Source: Rubripirellula sp. (GTDB taxonomy: Bacteria > Planctomycetota > Planctomycetia > Pirellulales > Pirellulaceae). Taken from it: DNA of 49,973 nt. Position numbers and translations under genes: made by a program. Shown here piece by piece: positions 37,439 to 45,709 of this stretch; within the stretch, counting starts at the first letter, position 1; each line of letters starts with the position of its first letter. The notes under the pieces are model-generated. The model ran no database searches. It worked only from the letters and a program-made list of their open reading frames with translations, and was not told the origin of the DNA. The stretch lies in contig JAAXJB010000035.1 of NCBI GenBank assembly GCA_012270065.1, positions 1 through 49,973 of the forward strand, read 5' to 3'.

Positions 37439-37634
37439 TTTCTGACTGGTCACCGGTCTCAAGCGTTGCTGAGCTTTGGGGTGAATATGCGTTGAGTTGT
37501 CAACGCTTGGTTGGAAAACTAGACTCTTCCGCTGATTCGCCGGTGCGATCTGATGGCGTCCGCCAAAGCTGGTACGCATCTGTGGCAACGGTTTGTGATT
37601 GAGTTTTTGCAATTTGCATTGGGAGCTGGCAAGC

Positions 37635-38207
37635 ATGACAGAAACGGAGCCCGAGGTCCTGCCTGCTCGCGGTAAAACTCTGATTTGGATAGCCCGTTAC
37701 AGTCAGATTCTGACTTTTCTGTTTGCTCAAGCTGTTTCTGTGGTTGCCTGCATCACACTCTTTCTGATGTTGAGTGGTGACAAACCCGAGAAGCAAGCTG
37801 ATCCAACCGAAGTCATCGCGATGGTGGGTGTGGGTTTTTTATTGCTCATGCTTTCGGTGATTTACATGGTCCTGGTGGTGCGTCTGACGCTTCCCAAAGC
37901 TTTACGGACTTATTCACAGTCTGGCGATAACCCGATTTTACCTATCCGTACTGATGAGTCACTTTCCAAGCCACTCGAGTCGTTGCTGCTTGCGTTCATT
38001 TCTGCGACGCACAAGATGCAAGCTTTGTTCTTTGCCAGTGCAACGATCAACTTGATTTTGATTTATTTCGATGAAAGCTGGTTTCATTTGTTCCTGGCAT
38101 TCATGTCAGTTTTTTCGATCGTCTGGCTGACTCCCACTGTCGGACGGTTGGCCAGATTCGTTCAGCGTGGTCTCGACCTTCATCGGGAATCCGAGGCGTC
38201 GGTCTAG
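37635..38207 (+). CDS. membrane protein with four hydrophobic segments
   Basis: 190 residues from the ATG at 37635, which has GGGAGCTGG just before it; the upstream in-frame start at 37599 is less likely. Hydrophobic segments at about 16-45, 55-80, 125-145 and 150-170. No family recognised. Same strand as the preceding membrane proteins. Confidence 0.6.
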   Translation: MTETEPEVLPARGKTLIWIARYSQILTFLFAQAVSVVACITLFLMLSGDKPEKQADPTEVIAMVGVGFLLLMLSVIYMVLVVRLTLPKALRTYSQSGDNPILPIRTDESLSKPLESLLLAFISATHKMQALFFASATINLILIYFDESWFHLFLAFMSVFSIVWLTPTVGRLARFVQRGLDLHRESEASV

Positions 38208-38506
38208 AGCCTGCGTTTGATCACGTCGGCTCGGTCAGAATTCATTGAAAGCCTCGGAAAAAGCAGTCCGTCGAAGTGAGTTTTCTTTCCGGTATCCGAG
38301 GTTCGCTCGAAGGCGAAGGCGAGGGCGTTTGTAAATGCAATCCCCGCGTGTTCATGCCGTCACAGATTGCGACACCAGCTATCAAACGGGTATTTCAGTC
38401 ATCCTATGTGTAACAAGGCTGGTGATTGACGAAGCCGGATCGCCAGCGGTATTACAGGAATGGACGCCATGACAGATACACGTTGGATGCGTATTGGCAA
38501 CCGGCA
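38208..38506. other. gap between convergent genes
   Basis: About 300 bases between the membrane protein (plus) and the DUF4340 gene (minus). Short plus-strand frames overlap the 3' end of the DUF4340 gene. No clear terminator hairpin with a T-run was seen. Confidence 0.4.
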
Positions 38507-40582
38507 TCAGTTTCCGGGAGCACCGGGGAAATTGAATTGCGGCAGGCCATTTGGCAAGCCGGGGATACCGGGTGGCGTTGGGGCTCCGGCTCCTTCAGGT
38601 GCTTGGAATAATTCAGGTCTTTTGAACCGGAGCTTCGAGTAGGTCGCTTCTGGGATCACGTAATACCAGTCGGCGAACCTGGCGTTGAGATCTCGAACGC
38701 GTCGCTTTGCTTCCTCGAGCCGATCGTTTCGCTCATCCAACTTACGCTGGTTCTGCTTGATGATCTTTTCCTGCTCTGCTTCGAGCATTTCCTGCCACTC
38801 TTCTTCGGTGAGTTCCTTCTCCTCAGCTTCGTCTTCGTTAGCGGTTGCTTCGTTCGCAGTTTCGGTTGCGGAATCCTTGGCCGCATCTTCCGGTTCGGCG
38901 TCTGTTTTCGCTCCTTCTTTATCCTCAGCGGTTTCGCCTGATTCCTGTGGGGTGGAAGCAGCAGGGGGGTCTGCTGTTTCGTCACTGGAAGCCTCGGTCT
39001 TGGTTTCGGATGCTTCCTGTTGAGCCTGACCCGCTCCGGTGGCTTCGCCACTTCCGCTGGATTCTGAAACACCATTGGGTTGATCTTCAGCGTTGGCAGG
39101 CTGTGCGGATTCTTCTTTGGATCCCGCAGGTTCTTGTTCGGTCGCAGGTGCCTCGGAGGCTGGTTCCGGTGTTTCTGGTTTTGACTCGGCGGGTGCATCA
39201 GCTTTGGGTTCCGTTGCCGGTTCTGATTCCGCTGGTTTGTCGGCGTCGCCGGTCGGTTCCGTTTCGTCGGTTTTGGCTGGTTCCGCTTCAGGATTGTCAC
39301 TGGCCTCCGGGTTGAGTTTTACCTCGCCTTTCGTTTCTGGTTCCTCTTTGGGGGCCATTTTCGCTTTCAATTCCTCAACTGTTTTTGGAACCGTATCGAG
39401 TTCCGGAGCTGGGAACTGGGACTCATCAACTTTGGTGGTGACCAGCAGATAGCGGTTCACCCCAGCATCTCCCTCTGCGTTGCTATCCTCCACGCCTGCG
39501 ATGTTGCCAAATCGAAGCACATACTCAACGCCGGTGTTCAGGGTCACGTCGAGCTCTCCGTTTGCGGAGAGGATTTCAATTTCACCATTGATTCCGGACG
39601 GAACGGGATAAAAGCCACGTTGGGCGAGCGATTTCACTGCATCTTTGTCTGTCAACAGATCCTGGTTTGCACGAAGGGTCGCGCTCATTCCATCTGGTTT
39701 GCGGACAACGTCAACAATTTTCAGATCGTCCAACGCCGTTTTCAATTCATCAAGCTTGGTTTTGTTGAGCGGAGCAAGTGTGGTCAAATCAACTGCCACC
39801 GGCAGTGCGCCCGGGCGACTCGGGTCATATTCTTCAAGTTTGTTCAATTTCCACTCAGTCCCGTCGAGTGCCACGTCAGCCGTGTAGTTGCGTGTCAGGC
39901 TGATTTTTCCTCCCAGTCCCAGGGAAGCACTGTAATCGAGGATGCCAAGTTCTGACAATTCGATGCTGCTGAGTTGCAGCAAATCGTTATCGATCCACTC
40001 TCTGAATGAAGTGGTCAGCGGGCTGTCGTCAAAACGGACAACGTAGACCGGGTCCTGACCGGGGATTCTGACATAGCGTTGAGATGGGTCATCTTTGGGG
40101 ACGTCACCGATGATCAACTCGGCAATGGTTTCCTGTTTTCCGTCCTTGAGGGTTACAAGTCGGCCAACGCCTTCGTCACCAACCTGAAGGTCTTCGAGTT
40201 TAGGTTCCGCAACGCCAAGGTCATCATGATCTTCTGCCTTGTCGGTTTGAGTATCCAGTACCTTGAGCGCCACAAAAGCGTTAGCGGCATTCTTCATCTG
40301 TTCAAGCGCGTCGGCGGGGTAACCATCTCGCGACGGGATAGTCCACTCTTCGGTTTCCGGGTCCTTGCGAACTTCGAATGTGCTGAGTTGTCCCGTCTCG
40401 TCATCGAACGTCACAATTTTCATACTGGCAGCGGTGAGTGGATCGGTGAACTGCTCGAAAAGCGCCGCACCGATACGCGACTCCGTCTGTTCCGCGGCCT
40501 TGGGCCATGAAACAAACGCAGCCAGCAGGCTGATGACGACAGCGACACCCGCAAAAATCAAAGTCTTGATGGTTTCGGTCAC
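38507..40582 (-). CDS. DUF4340 domain protein with low-complexity linker
   Basis: 691 residues. A single membrane helix (about 8-26) anchors it. The DUF4340 part extends to about residue 405, with repeated beta-rich units (for example GDVPKDDPSQRYVRIPGQDPVYVV). Then comes a roughly 180-residue Glu/Ala/Pro/Thr-rich stretch (about 410-590), a helical, charged segment (591-635) and a short conserved end (WYYVIPEATYSKLRFKRPELF) that should belong to the folded domain. DUF4340 proteins usually accompany GldA/GldF/GldG-type transporters, and here the gene lies 13 bases after the GldFG gene. Function unknown. Confidence 0.85.
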   Translation of the reverse strand: MTETIKTLIFAGVAVVISLLAAFVSWPKAAEQTESRIGAALFEQFTDPLTAASMKIVTFDDETGQLSTFEVRKDPETEEWTIPSRDGYPADALEQMKNAANAFVALKVLDTQTDKAEDHDDLGVAEPKLEDLQVGDEGVGRLVTLKDGKQETIAELIIGDVPKDDPSQRYVRIPGQDPVYVVRFDDSPLTTSFREWIDNDLLQLSSIELSELGILDYSASLGLGGKISLTRNYTADVALDGTEWKLNKLEEYDPSRPGALPVAVDLTTLAPLNKTKLDELKTALDDLKIVDVVRKPDGMSATLRANQDLLTDKDAVKSLAQRGFYPVPSGINGEIEILSANGELDVTLNTGVEYVLRFGNIAGVEDSNAEGDAGVNRYLLVTTKVDESQFPAPELDTVPKTVEELKAKMAPKEEPETKGEVKLNPEASDNPEAEPAKTDETEPTGDADKPAESEPATEPKADAPAESKPETPEPASEAPATEQEPAGSKEESAQPANAEDQPNGVSESSGSGEATGAGQAQQEASETKTEASSDETADPPAASTPQESGETAEDKEGAKTDAEPEDAAKDSATETANEATANEDEAEEKELTEEEWQEMLEAEQEKIIKQNQRKLDERNDRLEEAKRRVRDLNARFADWYYVIPEATYSKLRFKRPELFQAPEGAGAPTPPGIPGLPNGLPQFNFPGAPGN

Positions 40583-40595
40583 GAAACTGGTCTCT

Positions 40596-43445
40596 CTATT
40601 TCAAACGGCTTTTGCTGATATTCTCGCGTTCACGTAAGCGCCTGGAGGCAAATACGATCACGCCAACACAAAGGGGAGGAATGCAGGGGAGTGCGACGGC
40701 CCAGACTTTCACCTGATTCTGGATTTTGGTGACGTCTTCCGCAGCACTTCTCTCAATTTCGCGGATTTTATACTCGCGATTCTGTTCGGATTTGGTTCGC
40801 TGGACATCCAGTTTGCGCTGTTCACGCTCCTGAAGAGTCTGGAAACGTTGCAACTTGGCGTTCAATTCCGCTCGTGGGACTTTGCCATCGACACTTTGCC
40901 GCTGCAGTTCTTCTACCTCTTCACGCAGTTTCTGGAGCTGTTTGTCCATCGACTCCTGCGCTTCACGCATGTTGGTGTCGTACTCGGTCTGGTACGCCTT
41001 GCTCTCGTTCATCACTTTGCGGCGAGCTTCGTCTTTTCGTGCATCGATCATTCGCAGGCTGGCGAAGATCGGCTCGTGCTTTCTCACCTCGATGAAGTGG
41101 GTTTCATCTGTCAGCCAATCGATACAGTTGAGCACAAATGTCACGTTCTGGAATTGAAAACGTGCCTCGGTCAAGGTGTCGGGATCGGCTCGGATCATCG
41201 AGAATTCAGGCAGCATCAGATCAGCGTCCGAAACATAGACTGCCTTGATGGATTTGTCTTTTCCGTCCACTTTTTCGGTGCCTTCAATGGCCATCGCAAT
41301 GGGAAGTTCAGGGCGAGTGCCCGAAACCAGTTCCGCGAAATTGGCGTTCCCGGTCATCAGGTCACGCATGCGGTTACCGTTGATCAGTCCACTTTCGGTT
41401 CCCGTTCTCAGCAGTGGTATGTGGGTCAGCTTGGCATCTGCTTTTGCTTCGACTGCACCGGGCACGATGGCCAGTACTTCCTTCATTCCAGCCGTGATGA
41501 TGCTTTCGCTGCTCAGGGCTCGACCGGGACCTGTCACACTCGGATTCGCCTCGTCGACGAAAATCCAAAGTTCGTTGGCACTGTCTTTGAGAACCTCGTA
41601 CGGCATGTGGGATTGCCAAACAAGGTCGGGCGTATACATGCCCTGGGCATTTGGTTGTCCTGGGACGTTGATTTCCAATAGGTCCCAAAGTTTACGGATG
41701 TCGCCTTTGGGCATTGGGCCTCCGCCGCCAAACATGCCTCCCGGGGATTGCTTGGGAGCGCCGGTGGGAGTGATGTAGCCGGTTCCAACCGGAGCAGGAT
41801 CCTCGAAGATTGCGACAGGAACACCGGCTTCGATCGCTTGGACCAGACGATCAAATTGTGCTGGTTCCAAAGAAGATGGCTGGACTGCGATCATCGCGTC
41901 ATAGAGACCTCGAGACACGGGTGAGTTCAGGTCGACTTCTTCGACTTCGTATTGCTTGGCCAGTTCTTCAATCAGCAGGTGGCGGCTGACTTGCTGCATC
42001 GACATGCCCTGCATGACCGTGCCGCCCATCAGGCGAGCATCCGTTGCCACAACACCGATCCTCTTGCGTTTACCTGACGCGACCGTGTTGATCGATCGGA
42101 CAAGCTCGTACTCAACAGGGATTCCGTATTCAAAGATGGGTACCGTGACCTTTTCAAGGCCCGACTTGAAAGCGGCTCCCATGATCAGTTGCTTGCGCTG
42201 GGCGGTGCCCTTTTCCCGAACCATCCGGTCCACGGGTTGAATCCCGAATCGTTCGGCGGCAAGTGCCGCATCATCACTGAACAACTCGATGTCATCGTAC
42301 AGGTTGACTTCAATTGTACGGTTGCGTTTGGCAGCTTCGCTGCGGAACTCCTTCAGCAGATTGATCAGTTCGTAGCGGGTTCGGGCATAGACCTCGGGGA
42401 TATCCTTGCTAATGAAAGCGTCGATCACGATGGGCCGGTCACCGTCAAGTTCCCGTATCAGCTGCTTGGTAGCGGGAGCAAGTGAGCTCACCTGACCCTC
42501 AGTCAAATCCTGCCGCACGATGTCCCAATTCCGAACCAGAATCACGCAACTGGTGGTGATCGCAATCAAAGCTCCGATTCGCACCAGATATTGCCATGCC
42601 ATGGTGTTGCCATCTTTTCCACCCGTCCAATGACGGCGGCCAATCAATACCATGCAGGTGTAAAGAGCAATCGCCGCAACGAGACTGAAGTAGATGATGG
42701 AGGAGCTGCTGATGACTCCGCGACCGAAGTCATCGAATGGACGTGAAATTCCGGCACTGGAAATCACCGAGGCAATGGCCCGGTTGGGGCTGAACGAATC
42801 GGCCAGTGAGGCAAAGGCCAAGGGAGCATTGAAAAGAGAACCAAGGATGAAACCCACTGTCAGGTTGCCAGTCAGGAACGATGCGACCATGCCAATCGCA
42901 AGCATGGACAGTCCCACAAACCAGTAGCCGATGTAGCTGCTGAATATCAAGCCGATGTCCAGCCCACCTTCCGTCAGAATTGCTAACGTGCCAAAGGTGC
43001 TGAGTTGGCTGAACAGCAGTGATGCTGTGAAAATTGCTGCAGCAGACATGTACTTGCCGATCACGATGTCAAAATCATCGGCCGGAAGTGTCAGCAACAG
43101 TTCATCAGTGCCTTGTCGTTTTTCCTCGGACCAGATGCTCATCGTGATCGCCGGTATGAAGATCAGCATGATCAACGGATACCAGAAGTTAAGCTGGTCG
43201 AGGGTGGCCAGGTTCTGATTGAAAAACTCGTAAGGCCAGAATGCAGCCAAAGAGGTCAAGAAGACGAAAATGCAGAGGAACACGTAGCCGGTTGGATTGC
43301 TGAAATAACCGGTGAAGTTCCGCTTCATGACGGCAAACGCGGCCCGCTTTGTTTTGGAAAGCAATACCACAATCGCCAGCAAAACCAGCAGAAAGACGAT
43401 GTCATAAAATAACAGGCTAAGAAGAGCCGTTGCGACGTTTGACAT
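40596..43445 (-). CDS. fused GldF/GldG-like ABC transporter membrane protein
   Basis: 949 residues. The N-terminal part (about 30-300) is an ABC-2 type permease with six hydrophobic segments (GYVFLCIFVFLTSLAAFWP, MSIWSEEKRQGTDELLLTLP). After a helix at about 290-310 a GldG-like periplasmic ABC_transp_aux domain follows (QDLTEGQVSSLAPATKQLIREL onward, to about 800). A long coiled coil at about 820-915 and a final hydrophobic helix complete the protein. In gliding Bacteroidetes GldF and GldG are separate; fusion is common in planctomycetes. It works with the ATPase encoded next. Substrate unknown. Confidence 0.88.
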   Translation of the reverse strand: MSNVATALLSLLFYDIVFLLVLLAIVVLLSKTKRAAFAVMKRNFTGYFSNPTGYVFLCIFVFLTSLAAFWPYEFFNQNLATLDQLNFWYPLIMLIFIPAITMSIWSEEKRQGTDELLLTLPADDFDIVIGKYMSAAAIFTASLLFSQLSTFGTLAILTEGGLDIGLIFSSYIGYWFVGLSMLAIGMVASFLTGNLTVGFILGSLFNAPLAFASLADSFSPNRAIASVISSAGISRPFDDFGRGVISSSSIIYFSLVAAIALYTCMVLIGRRHWTGGKDGNTMAWQYLVRIGALIAITTSCVILVRNWDIVRQDLTEGQVSSLAPATKQLIRELDGDRPIVIDAFISKDIPEVYARTRYELINLLKEFRSEAAKRNRTIEVNLYDDIELFSDDAALAAERFGIQPVDRMVREKGTAQRKQLIMGAAFKSGLEKVTVPIFEYGIPVEYELVRSINTVASGKRKRIGVVATDARLMGGTVMQGMSMQQVSRHLLIEELAKQYEVEEVDLNSPVSRGLYDAMIAVQPSSLEPAQFDRLVQAIEAGVPVAIFEDPAPVGTGYITPTGAPKQSPGGMFGGGGPMPKGDIRKLWDLLEINVPGQPNAQGMYTPDLVWQSHMPYEVLKDSANELWIFVDEANPSVTGPGRALSSESIITAGMKEVLAIVPGAVEAKADAKLTHIPLLRTGTESGLINGNRMRDLMTGNANFAELVSGTRPELPIAMAIEGTEKVDGKDKSIKAVYVSDADLMLPEFSMIRADPDTLTEARFQFQNVTFVLNCIDWLTDETHFIEVRKHEPIFASLRMIDARKDEARRKVMNESKAYQTEYDTNMREAQESMDKQLQKLREEVEELQRQSVDGKVPRAELNAKLQRFQTLQEREQRKLDVQRTKSEQNREYKIREIERSAAEDVTKIQNQVKVWAVALPCIPPLCVGVIVFASRRLRERENISKSRLK

Positions 43446-43526
43446 GAGTGATCTGTTGCAGTGAGGATGTTAGTGGCTGTGAAATGTTTTTCCGGGCTCA
43501 TGACCCGTAAGCAATGTTCAAATCGA

Positions 43527-44354
43527 TCAAGTTCCGGCAGCTTCGGCGTGCGTCAATGAGTGGAACGCTTCATCGAGGTCTCCGCTGCCTTTTGTCCGGA
43601 GACTCTCCACATCGCCTTCGTACACAAGCCTGCCTTCGTTGATCATCACAACCCGGTTGGCCATGGCTTCGACTTCCTGCAGGATGTGTGTGCTGAGCAG
43701 AATGGTTTTTGTCTCTGCAAGTCGCCTCATGGTATCCCGAACTCCTCTGATCTGATTCGGGTCGAGACCTGCAGTTGGTTCATCGAGGATCAGGACATCG
43801 GGATCATGCAAAAGAGCCTGACTCATGCCGACCCTCTGTTTGAAACCTTTCGACAGCTTGCTGATCGGCTTGTAGACGACCGAAGACAGGTCGCAGATGT
43901 CAATCGCCCGGTCGATATGATCGCGCTTCTTCGATGACGGGATACCTCTGGCTTCCGCAAAGAAGTCCAGCATCGACATTGGTGTCATCTCGGGGTAGAG
44001 AGGACCGTTTTCCGGCAGATAACCGAGACGGCGGCTGCCCGCAATCCGGTCTTCCATCATGTTGTGCCCCGCGATCCGCGCTTCCCCCTCGCTGGCAGCG
44101 ATGTAACCTGTGAGCATCTTCATGGTCGTGCTCTTTCCGGCACCATTGGGGCCCAGAAACGCCACCAGCTCACCTTCACTTACCGAAAAGCTGACTTCGC
44201 GTGCTGCCGCGAAAGGACCATAGAATTTGCTCAAGCCGATGGCTTCGATCATGGGACGCCGCCCCTCAGACGATCGTTCCGTTGCCGAATCGCCGACGGC
44301 GTCATTGGCCTGATCGGATGGGTCTGGCTGGTTATCTTCGGTACTACTCATCAA
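43527..44354 (-). CDS. GldA-like ABC transporter ATP-binding protein
   Basis: 275 residues with an acidic, disordered N-terminus of about 30; an internal Met35 (MIEAIGLSKFYG) is an alternative start. Walker A GPNGAGKS (68-75), signature LSKGFKQRV (167-175), Walker B VLILDEPT (187-194) and switch His223 are complete. High similarity of layout to GldA/NatA-type ATPases. It leads the minus-strand cluster with the GldFG fusion and DUF4340 gene and should power them. Confidence 0.92.
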   Translation of the reverse strand: MMSSTEDNQPDPSDQANDAVGDSATERSSEGRRPMIEAIGLSKFYGPFAAAREVSFSVSEGELVAFLGPNGAGKSTTMKMLTGYIAASEGEARIAGHNMMEDRIAGSRRLGYLPENGPLYPEMTPMSMLDFFAEARGIPSSKKRDHIDRAIDICDLSSVVYKPISKLSKGFKQRVGMSQALLHDPDVLILDEPTAGLDPNQIRGVRDTMRRLAETKTILLSTHILQEVEAMANRVVMINEGRLVYEGDVESLRTKGSGDLDEAFHSLTHAEAAGT

Positions 44355-44389
44355 TACGTTCCGATTTGACTCAATTCATAAAGCGCGAT

Positions 44390-44419
44390 TTCGATGAACA
44401 TGGCTTCGATGAACACTGC
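44390..44419. repeat. 15-bp direct repeat, two copies
   Basis: TTCGATGAACATGGC (44390-44404) is followed at once by TTCGATGAACACTGC (44405-44419). It lies just upstream of the GldA-like gene start and belongs to the same class as the other short-period repeats. Confidence 0.55.
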
Positions 44420-45057
44420 GAACACTTCGCTCGCCTGTGTTCCCGTTCATACCGATCACTTCAAGTTATCGTTACGACTGCACATTTTCGCTGGTTCGCG
44501 GCGTTGGGGCAGTAATTTTGGGTATTTTTGCCTCGGTTGTCTACTCGGCATGAGGCTCGCATTTCAGATGATTGATCGGATTACGGCATCACGCCGGCAT
44601 TCGTCCCCAGTCATCGCCAGGAGAGCATGAAAGCGGCTGTACAATTTGCCGGAAAACATGAGAAACCTGATATCTGCTGACTTGTTTGCTGATGAATCCG
44701 CTTCCACACGGTTTTTATGTGAACTTGGGTAAAGATTGCTTTTCTGAAACGGCAGTCGGTCACTTCTGAAAGCAGTGCTTTGCAGAGTGTTGGTGTGATG
44801 ATGAGATCCTGAATGGACTTCGAGTGTGGAGAGGAAGCTTGGCTTGCTTCCACGGTCAGCAAGCCATCTCATCAGGCGACCCAACGCATCAGCAATTCCG
44901 CTTTCCGTTTTGAATCACGCAAGTGGCTGATGAGGATGGTACGACCAGAATGCGGTGTCAGTGCGCCTCGTCAAAAGACCTCAGGTATGCACCAACCGTT
45001 GCTGGTGGACATCAGTCAGGGCAGTGTTGGATTGCGGCTGCTGGATGCGTCACACAC

Positions 45058-45144
45058 TTACGGATTTGCCGTAAATTGGTGCCCGGTTCAACCTGGCGGA
45101 GCAAGAGAACGCTCGGTGGGTACCGGTTCTCCGAGGGAACCGGT
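45058..45144. repeat. two inverted repeats
   Basis: TTACGG-N5-CCGTAA spans 45058-45074 and ACCGGTTC-N7-GAACCGGT spans 45122-45144, both perfect. Neither is followed by a T-run. They could be protein-binding sites or stems in a structured RNA; no known motif was recognised. Confidence 0.45.
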
Positions 45145-45286
45145 TGATGGGCGCAACTGGACGGGCTTGCCAACAGACATCATGAACGAACCGCATTTCG
45201 CGGCAACTTTTCGCTCTGGTCTGCAGTGCAAGCAGGTCACTGCTGAGGGTGGTTGAAGGCACCCTCAATTGGCATTCTTCAAAAAA

Positions 45287-45463
45287 TCAGCCCAAGCCTT
45301 CGCGTGCGATGATCACTTCAGCGCCAGGGGTCATGCGGCGTAACTTGCGTGCGGCTTCGGCCTTGTCAATCGTTCCCGCTTTGGCTCGTGCGATCAGCTT
45401 GGCCGTTTTCTTGCGGCGAGTTCTCAACCGGCGAATTTCTCTGACGCGTTCGATACCTGCCAT
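45287..45463 (-). CDS. small basic protein resembling DUF6800
   Basis: 58 residues from an ATG at 45463 with AGGAG upstream on the minus strand. The N-terminal third is very basic (RRLRTRRKKTAKL), followed by a helix (AKAGTIDKAEAARKLRRM) and the conserved-looking ending TPGAEVIIAREGLG. This layout matches the small planctomycete DUF6800 proteins as I remember them; function unknown, but basic charge suggests nucleic acid or ribosome contact. It lies on the same strand downstream of topA, so cotranscription is possible. Confidence 0.7.
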   Translation of the reverse strand: MAGIERVREIRRLRTRRKKTAKLIARAKAGTIDKAEAARKLRRMTPGAEVIIAREGLG

Positions 45464-45709
45464 TGTTGCTTTCCTGCTCCTGATGTGTTGGTTGAATTTG
45501 CCCGCAAATTGTGATGGGCTTGGCTCTCAGGCGGAACCCCGTTGTGGGTGGATTCCCGGACATTTTCCCAAAACCATTGAAAAATGAGCCTTTCACGGCT
45601 GGTTTGGAGGGCGGGCTGGCCGAGAAACGCGGCCGGGCATGGTCCTTTGGCCTGCTGAGACATGCGACCATGACGGTATCACTTGACGGCGTTTCCCGCT
45701 TCCGGCTGG

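Larger units (their letters stand above)
44355..45286. other. large gap with two inverted repeats
   Basis: About 930 bases without a gene I can support. A plus-strand frame (44813-45256) is open for 147 codons but lacks gene-like composition. Two perfect inverted repeats occur: TTACGG/CCGTAA (45058-45074) and ACCGGTTC/GAACCGGT (45122-45144). A two-copy 15-bp direct repeat lies at 44390-44419. Confidence 0.45.

Noticed and set aside
44813-45256. 147-codon plus-strand frame in the largest gap
   Set aside because: Cys/Trp/Arg-rich with no domain, crossing two inverted repeats; likely chance.
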